A DNA stretch of 64,000 nt, from the NCBI GenBank assembly GCA_964524835.1, contig CAZGEG010000003.1, forward strand, positions 124,001 through 188,000, in the 5' to 3' direction. The notes beneath the pieces are model-generated. The model worked only from the letters and a program-made list of their open reading frames with translations. It was not told the DNA's origin and did not search any database. Of this stretch, positions 59,485 through 64,000 are shown piece by piece (the stretch's first letter is position 1; each line of letters begins with the position of its first letter). The position numbers and the translations under genes were made by a program. The DNA comes from JACRCG01 sp964524835. Its GTDB lineage: Bacteria > Desulfobacterota > Desulfuromonadia > Geobacterales > Pseudopelobacteraceae.

Positions 59485-60087
59485 TCAGAATGAATTTTCA
59501 ATAAATACTTCTGCCAGCGGCAGCTTGCCCGTCCGGGGGAACGATTCCTGCGAGCGACTGCCCACCGCAATCATCATGCTGACGACATGGTCGTCTGGAA
59601 GATTGATCAGTTTCCCCACGGCATCGAAATCAAATCCGTCCATTGGACAGGAGTGCCACCCCTGTTCCTGCGCCAACAGCATGATGCTCATGGCGAGCAG
59701 TCCACATGAACGCATCGCTTCGTCCCGTTGTACCAGCGGTTTTTCTCGATAATATACATCAATTGCAGGTATGAGCATGTCTTGGTACATCTGCGGCGCT
59801 CCCGCCCAGTAACGTGCTGGTTCTTTTGCCCAGGCATTAAGATCAGCACAAAGGACAAACAGGAGGGATGCATCAGTGACCTTGTCCTGGTTCCAGGCAA
59901 CTTCACGAATCTTCTGACGCAAAGCAGGGTCTTTGACATTAACAATACGCCAGTTCTGGATATTGAAAGCCGTTGGCGACAGCATGGCCTTTTCCAGCAG
60001 CTCAGTTACCTGCTGTTCGCTGATTGTAAATGCCGGGTCAAACATTTTCTCCGCGCGTCTTTCCTGTATTGCTGTTGATACATTCAT
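59485..60087 (-). CDS. nitroreductase family protein
   Basis: 200 residues behind AAAGGAGAAT. FMN-binding nitroreductase: IQERRAEKMFDPAFTISEQQ, LSPTAFNIQNWRIV, and the C-terminal PDDHVVSMMIAVGSRSQES. A flavin-dependent NAD(P)H oxidoreductase; substrate open. Confidence 0.92.
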   Translation of the reverse strand: MNVSTAIQERRAEKMFDPAFTISEQQVTELLEKAMLSPTAFNIQNWRIVNVKDPALRQKIREVAWNQDKVTDASLLFVLCADLNAWAKEPARYWAGAPQMYQDMLIPAIDVYYREKPLVQRDEAMRSCGLLAMSIMLLAQEQGWHSCPMDGFDFDAVGKLINLPDDHVVSMMIAVGSRSQESFPRTGKLPLAEVFIENSF

Positions 60088-60139
60088 GGTTATTCTCCTT
60101 TAAATTGTGGGTTTGATATGTTGAAGCTCTTGGAATCGT

Positions 60140-60685
60140 CTATGCGCCTTTATGTTGAAGAACTACATCATGCATTTCCGTAGTCAGTGTTTCTATCCGC
60201 TGACTCAACTCTTTCACGATTTCGGTCAATTGCGTATTTTGCTGGAGCAGTTCCATTATCTGCTCGGATTGCTGTGCAGCCAATGCTTGTCGCTGCTCAG
60301 CAGCCAATGCAAGGGCCTCCCGATGTTGTGCGTCGGCATCTGCATGTGCCTTATCTCGATCAGCCTGCCGTGTCTGAGCAAGCAGGATGAGAGGTGCAGC
60401 ATAAGCTGCTTGGAGACTGAAGGCAAGGTTGAGCAAGATAAACGGGTAAACATCGAATTTGGTATATCCGGCAACGTTTAACCCGATCCAGATGGCTACA
60501 ATAACCGTCTGCGCAACAAGGAAAACCGGTGTTCCAAAAAAACGCGCAAATCCTTCCGCCTTAAGGGCAAACCAGTCATTCCCGAAGACAGTACCAAGAT
60601 GAACATGAGGGAGATGGAAGCGGAAGTAATCATTAGGTACATTTGAGACCGGGACGGGAGCCGGTATTTTTGATTCTGCTATCAT
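60140..60685 (-). CDS. DUF1003 membrane protein
   Basis: 181 residues. The DUF1003 core has two membrane helices at about 55-75 and 82-105, with FGTPVFLVAQTVIVAIWIGLN and the signature FILLNLAFSLQAAYAAPLILLAQTRQADRDK. A coiled-coil tail of about 70 residues follows (QIMELLQQNTQLTEIVKELSQRIETL). GAGGAGATGAT precedes the start. Function unknown; family members occur in acid- and heat-stress loci. Confidence 0.9.
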   Translation of the reverse strand: MIAESKIPAPVPVSNVPNDYFRFHLPHVHLGTVFGNDWFALKAEGFARFFGTPVFLVAQTVIVAIWIGLNVAGYTKFDVYPFILLNLAFSLQAAYAAPLILLAQTRQADRDKAHADADAQHREALALAAEQRQALAAQQSEQIMELLQQNTQLTEIVKELSQRIETLTTEMHDVVLQHKGA

Positions 60686-60731
60686 ATCATCTCCTCAATG
60701 GTTCAGATTCTTTTGCAAAAACTACAATGTT

Positions 60732-61235
60732 TCATGATGTTTTCTTCTCGCGGTCCTTGATAAGTACAAACAGCAGGTAGGATACAACACCAAGATTTAT
60801 AACAAGAACAGTGATTCTCGGCCATGTAACTTTAATAGCCACCTCATAGATCTCGACTGGAATGTACATACCTCCGGTGAGGACGGCAAACCACTCGGCC
60901 CAGGTCTTTCTCAGCCAAAGTCCAGCCGCTTCAATCATGCGCACAATAAAGTACATTGCAGCAGCAAGAGCCATGCTCCAGAGTTTGGTATCGTCTATAT
61001 GTTCCATCAGGTCGAGAAAGATTCGCGGATAATGGCTGGCAGGATTAAGGTGAAAGTGTTTTACCAGATGCATGGCGGCTTCATTGATGTCCTTGTGGAT
61101 GTAGGTCAATAACTCGAAACCCACAAGGAGAACCAGTAGCCCCTTTGCTCCTTCAAAGAGCGCAACAACGTGCAGCCCGCGTGCGTGTGACTGTTTGCTA
61201 AGCTGTTTTGGGACTTTGGAGTGGCTCTTTTTCAT
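60732..61235 (-). CDS. DUF2127 membrane protein
   Basis: 167 residues with four membrane segments. The family pattern is seen in GLHVVALFEGAKGLLVLLVG at the start and in AGLWLRKTWAEWFAVLTGGMYIPVEIYEV. Function unknown. It lies 46 bases upstream of the DUF1003 gene, probably in one transcript. Confidence 0.88.
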   Translation of the reverse strand: MKKSHSKVPKQLSKQSHARGLHVVALFEGAKGLLVLLVGFELLTYIHKDINEAAMHLVKHFHLNPASHYPRIFLDLMEHIDDTKLWSMALAAAMYFIVRMIEAAGLWLRKTWAEWFAVLTGGMYIPVEIYEVAIKVTWPRITVLVINLGVVSYLLFVLIKDREKKTS

Positions 61236-61253
61236 TCGTATGTCTGCATAAAA

Positions 61254-61637
61254 TCACTCCGCAGACCCAACTATTTTACAGGGTATAAGTTCATCCTCAT
61301 TGAACGAGTAAACAGCACACATCCGGTGATAACCATCAGCAATAACGACTTTGCCAATGCGCTCGTCTCTCACCAGAAGTATTGGTGAGATTGATTTTCC
61401 GTTCTCGATCTTGTTTCGGTCTTTCTCCACATGGGAATTACTGACTCCAAGCAAAGACAGTCCCGATGCTCGAAAGATGTCTTTTGCTTTGAACTGAGCT
61501 AGCTGGGCACTCTTCAGGTTATTTACGATCATCTTAACTGTTGTGCCATTGTAGAGCAGCCCAAGGTAAGATTCTGCTGCCGGATAATTCTTGTCCTCAG
61601 GCTCTTGCAACCATTTGATCTTGATTTGTTTGACCAT
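61254..61637 (-). CDS. ParB-like nuclease-domain protein
   Basis: 127 residues from ATG 61637; an upstream ATG would add eight residues. The C-terminal ISPILLVRDERIGKVVIADGYHRMCAVYSF corresponds to the ParB/Srx-type motif in which DGYHR takes the place of GxxR. The N-terminal half is unrecognised. Proteins of this sort occur singly in accessory regions; a partitioning role is unlikely because no parA is present. Confidence 0.7.
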   Translation of the reverse strand: MVKQIKIKWLQEPEDKNYPAAESYLGLLYNGTTVKMIVNNLKSAQLAQFKAKDIFRASGLSLLGVSNSHVEKDRNKIENGKSISPILLVRDERIGKVVIADGYHRMCAVYSFNEDELIPCKIVGSAE

Positions 61638-61696
61638 ACTGATACCCCATACCTTACCCAATCCATACCCGTTTAGATGTCTGGATTATGATCGCG

Positions 61697-62392
61697 TTAT
61701 CGCCGGTCACCGGTAAACCGTAGCAACATGAGAAAAAGGTTTATAAAATCAAGATACAGTGTCAATGCCCCGAGAATAGCAGGTTTTCTTCCTTCAGTTC
61801 CCTGAGCTGCCATTGCTTTGATTTTCCAGGTGTCATATGCAGTAAGACCTGTGAAAACAATCACGCCGATACCTGATATGACCCACGAGACCGCACTGCT
61901 GCCAACGAAGATGTTGACGACCGAGGCGATTACCACACCTATCAACCCCATGAACAGAAAACTTCCCCACGACGTGAGGTCACGTTTGGTCATAAATCCA
62001 AAGAGGCTCATTGCGCCAAACATCCCGGCAGTGGTAACAAAGGTGGATGTAATTGAGCTGGCAGTATAAGCCAGAGCCACGCTAGAAAGAGTGATTCCGT
62101 TTAGTGCGGAGTAGACAATGAATACTAAAGTCGCTGTTGATGCACTCATCTTGTTTATTGCACCTACAAGAGTGAATACCAGAGCCAGTTCTCCGATCAT
62201 TATTCCGTAAAAGACAAGCCTGTTTCCCAATACGGCATTGAGTATTGCCGGTGAGGAGAGTGTGATGAGCGAAACAAAAGCTGTAATAGCCAATCCTGCT
62301 CCCATCCAGGCGTATACCTGTCGGATAAGAGAGTTTTGCCTTACAACTACCTGCGTTGCAGTACGTGGTTGCATGGTACTAAAGTCATTCAT
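61697..62392 (-). CDS. Bax inhibitor-1/YccA family membrane protein
   Basis: 231 residues with seven membrane segments. BI-1 family marks: the start RQVYAWMGAGLAITAFVSLITL, ALNGITLSSVALAYTASSITSTFVTTAGMFGAMSLFG, and the end VFTGLTAYDTWKIKAMA with ALTLYLDFINLFLMLLRF. E. coli YccA protects membrane proteins from FtsH; YbhL is a proton-calcium-type channel relative. AGAGGAGC precedes the start. Confidence 0.93.
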   Translation of the reverse strand: MNDFSTMQPRTATQVVVRQNSLIRQVYAWMGAGLAITAFVSLITLSSPAILNAVLGNRLVFYGIMIGELALVFTLVGAINKMSASTATLVFIVYSALNGITLSSVALAYTASSITSTFVTTAGMFGAMSLFGFMTKRDLTSWGSFLFMGLIGVVIASVVNIFVGSSAVSWVISGIGVIVFTGLTAYDTWKIKAMAAQGTEGRKPAILGALTLYLDFINLFLMLLRFTGDRR

Positions 62393-62553
62393 AATAAAGC
62401 TCCTCTTTTCAAGATTCTAGGGGCACGATCACGTCAGATCTCTAAAGTAAGATTGACTGTTGATCGACGCCTTGGGAAATATACTTTTCTTGGCTTGACA
62501 TATAGAGTTAGTTTACCATTTCCAGCAATCCATTAGGTGATTGTTTCGGCTAC

Positions 62554-63249
62554 TCAAATAACTGCGCCAAAGAACTTGCCAACTCCGGCGGTTAGTCCCA
62601 TTGCAAGCACACCCCAAAATGCAACACGAATAGCACCCTTAGCAATGGGAGCACCACCGGCGTATGCTGCGGTAGCCCCCAAAATGGCTAGAGTAATCAG
62701 CGCGGTTGCAAATGAAACCTCGGTAACCAAGGCTTTAGGAGCGAGTATTACGGCCAGGATTGGAACAACTGCACCTACAACAAATGCAATTGCAGACGCA
62801 AGTGCTGCTTGAAGCGGTCGAGCCCGTAAAGTTTCTGTAATGCCAAGTTCGTCTCTGGCGTGAGCTCCAAGAGCATCTCCGGACATCAGTTTTTCTGCCA
62901 CTTGGCGTGCCAAAGGTTGGTCGAGACCTCGGCTCACGTAAATTGAAGTGAGTTCAAGTAGTTCGTGTTCCGGCTGAAGTTCAAGTTCACGCTTTTCTCT
63001 GGCAATGTCAGCATGTTCAGTATCTGCCTGCGATTGAACCGAGACATACTCGCCTGCAGCCATTGACATTGCTCCAGCGACAAGACCGGCTATACCAGCA
63101 AGCAGAATGCTATTTTGTGATGCTCCGGAAGCTGCAACTCCAACGACAAGACTTGATACCGAAATTGTTCCGTCGTTAGCGCCAAGCACTGCTGCTCGAA
63201 GCCAACCTATTCTTTCTGACCTGTGAGATTCGCTGTGAAATTGTAGCAT
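62554..63249 (-). CDS. VIT1/CCC1 family membrane transporter
   Basis: 231 residues from ATG 63249 (AAGGAG upstream; the TTG at 63273 would put the site inside). Membrane segments with the family start WLRAAVLGANDGTISVSSLVVGVAAS and AGAMSMAAGEYVSVQSQADTEHADI. A cytoplasmic metal-binding helix region with Glu pairs (REKRELELQPEHELLEL) follows, then three segments. Likely exports Fe2+ or Mn2+ from the cytoplasm. Confidence 0.93.
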   Translation of the reverse strand: MLQFHSESHRSERIGWLRAAVLGANDGTISVSSLVVGVAASGASQNSILLAGIAGLVAGAMSMAAGEYVSVQSQADTEHADIAREKRELELQPEHELLELTSIYVSRGLDQPLARQVAEKLMSGDALGAHARDELGITETLRARPLQAALASAIAFVVGAVVPILAVILAPKALVTEVSFATALITLAILGATAAYAGGAPIAKGAIRVAFWGVLAMGLTAGVGKFFGAVI

Positions 63250-63332
63250 TAACAGAATCTCCTTGAGATCCAACTTACTACTGGACGGTCACTACAGACT
63301 GCTGATACATCCTCATCAATCACCCCATAAAT

Positions 63333-64000
63333 CTAGACGATATCTTCATTCCTGAATCGCTTGAAAAGCAATGCTCCAAGAATAAGACAGTAAACAAGGA
63401 CATTGATGAGTGGATAGATAGGTCCGAATCCATGGCTTGATTCGCTCTCGATCAACGAAGAGGCCAGCTGCTGAACTCCTAAGAGCTTCGGCCAGAAAAA
63501 ATAAACTACTTTCCACCAGGTCAGGTCTGACTGTGGCTGGCCGACCGATTGCTGCACTATCGCCTGCCCTATCTGACTCTGGCTGGCAGCAGCTATGCCA
63601 TCAGCTACAAAGCCGACGGCACCAACGCCAAGAACACAAAGAAAAGCGACAATGTCGGACATCATAAGCGACAAAAGAAGCACAGCAATAACCACAAAGA
63701 GCAGGTTGATCGAGCATAGCAGTGAGGCAACGAGGTATTCCGGCATGAAAACCTGCAAATTGATGGAGGTGATCAGGAAGACAATACTATGCAAGATGAG
63801 CATAAAAAGTGTCGATAAGACCCATAATCCGAGGATTTTTCCCATTACATACTGCCACCGCGCTATCGGTTTTGACAAAATGCACGCTTGCATCCCCTCA
63901 TTTCGGTCACGCCTGAAGATTCGCATCGAAAGTAAGGCTGCTATGACCATCACACCAGCACCAATTACGTGGAAGGTCGCTTTCGATAATGTCCTGACTA
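63333..64000 (-). CDS. ABC-2 type transporter permease, 5' part outside window
   Basis: The frame is open to the right edge (over 220 codons), so the N-terminus is missing. Conserved feature near the visible start: SMRIFRRDRNEGMQACILSKPIARWQYVMGKILGLW, typical of permeases of the NosY/YhaP kind, then five hydrophobic segments and a basic C-terminus. The matching ATPase gene should lie beyond the window. Confidence 0.8.
   Translation of the reverse strand, partial: VRTLSKATFHVIGAGVMVIAALLSMRIFRRDRNEGMQACILSKPIARWQYVMGKILGLWVLSTLFMLILHSIVFLITSINLQVFMPEYLVASLLCSINLLFVVIAVLLLSLMMSDIVAFLCVLGVGAVGFVADGIAAASQSQIGQAIVQQSVGQPQSDLTWWKVVYFFWPKLLGVQQLASSLIESESSHGFGPIYPLINVLVYCLILGALLFKRFRNEDIV

Noticed and set aside
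62494..62530. TTGACA on the plus strand as promoter
   Set aside because: No acceptable -10 box at 15-19 bases and no plus-strand gene downstream.
1..64000. CRISPR arrays, IS elements, prophage genes, rRNA
   Set aside because: No regularly spaced direct repeats, transposase, integrase, phage structural gene or rRNA sequence was seen.

Overview
The window looks like a chromosome segment of a Geobacter-type deltaproteobacterium (Desulfuromonadales; order-level inference). Pointers are a chemoreceptor with a c-type heme motif in its sensor domain, many chemotaxis and two-component genes, an MshEN (c-di-GMP-type) fusion, a likely RpoN promoter, large tandem lipoproteins with Ig-like repeats, a clustered heme pathway with a fused CobA-HemD, and a probable selenoprotein. 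No phage, CRISPR array, IS element or rRNA was seen.

Layout. 1-3.5 kb: 5' part of a BIG2-repeat lipoprotein running off the left edge, a decapitated AAA ATPase and an M48 protease. 3.6-9.4 kb: ElbB, a lone receiver, an ABC-type binding protein, a membrane protein, and a compact minus-strand operon (AcuC-like deacetylase, unknown protein, TPR protein, 34-residue membrane peptide). 9.5-14.4 kb: a chemosensory operon (receiver, CheB domain, sCache MCP), tRNA-Ala(CGC), a GAF histidine kinase and a DksA/TraR zinc finger protein. 14.6-16.7 kb: nitronate monooxygenase, a repeat-like element, then rplU-rpmA with a clear sigma70 promoter and two terminators. 16.7-26.6 kb: a minus-strand block of secreted proteins: four lipoproteins (two of them tandem paralogues) and a subtilisin-like protease ending in a CFI-box. 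26.9-29.9 kb: heme MCP and MshEN-receiver fusion. 29.9-37.8 kb: thermonuclease-like protein, U32 peptidase, asd, leuB, a membrane protein with a degenerate receiver, tRNA-Leu(CAG) and ndk. 37.8-43.8 kb: precorrin-2 dehydrogenase, ccsA/hemX, hemA, sfsA, hemC and cobA-hemD as one minus-strand operon. 43.9-50.2 kb: two thioredoxin-family genes, truA, hslO, a small Ala/Lys-rich secreted protein with a sigma54 promoter, a glycine-zipper protein, an outer-membrane barrel and a second BIG2 lipoprotein.

50.8-64 kb is the most interesting part. A yifB/comM gene is cut off at about 50.81 kb. Beyond it lie an XRE-type gene, an orphan HipB-like regulator, and a divergent pair: an RpoH-like sigma factor whose promoter is overlapped by a CIRCE operator (one mismatch), facing a nine-gene proteostasis operon. 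That operon encodes three Hsp20s, a CbpA-type DnaJ, a CbpM-like modulator, a DegS-like protease, a coiled-coil membrane protein and a TrxC-type thioredoxin. The thioredoxin has an in-frame UGA exactly at the first Cys of the CxxC motif, followed by a hairpin that fits a bacterial SECIS, so it is probably a selenoprotein. A fragment of the same XRE gene family follows directly, suggesting the block was bounded by duplicated sequence. Further minus-strand stress-associated genes fill the rest: DCC oxidoreductase, PNPOx-like, SOUL, nitroreductase, DUF1003, DUF2127, ParB-like, Bax-inhibitor-1, VIT/Ccc1 and a partial ABC-2 permease. In content (Hsp20, thioredoxin, DegP/DegS) the block recalls the transmissible locus of stress tolerance of Proteobacteria, but it lacks ClpK/ClpG, YfdX and KefB and carries its own sigma factor.
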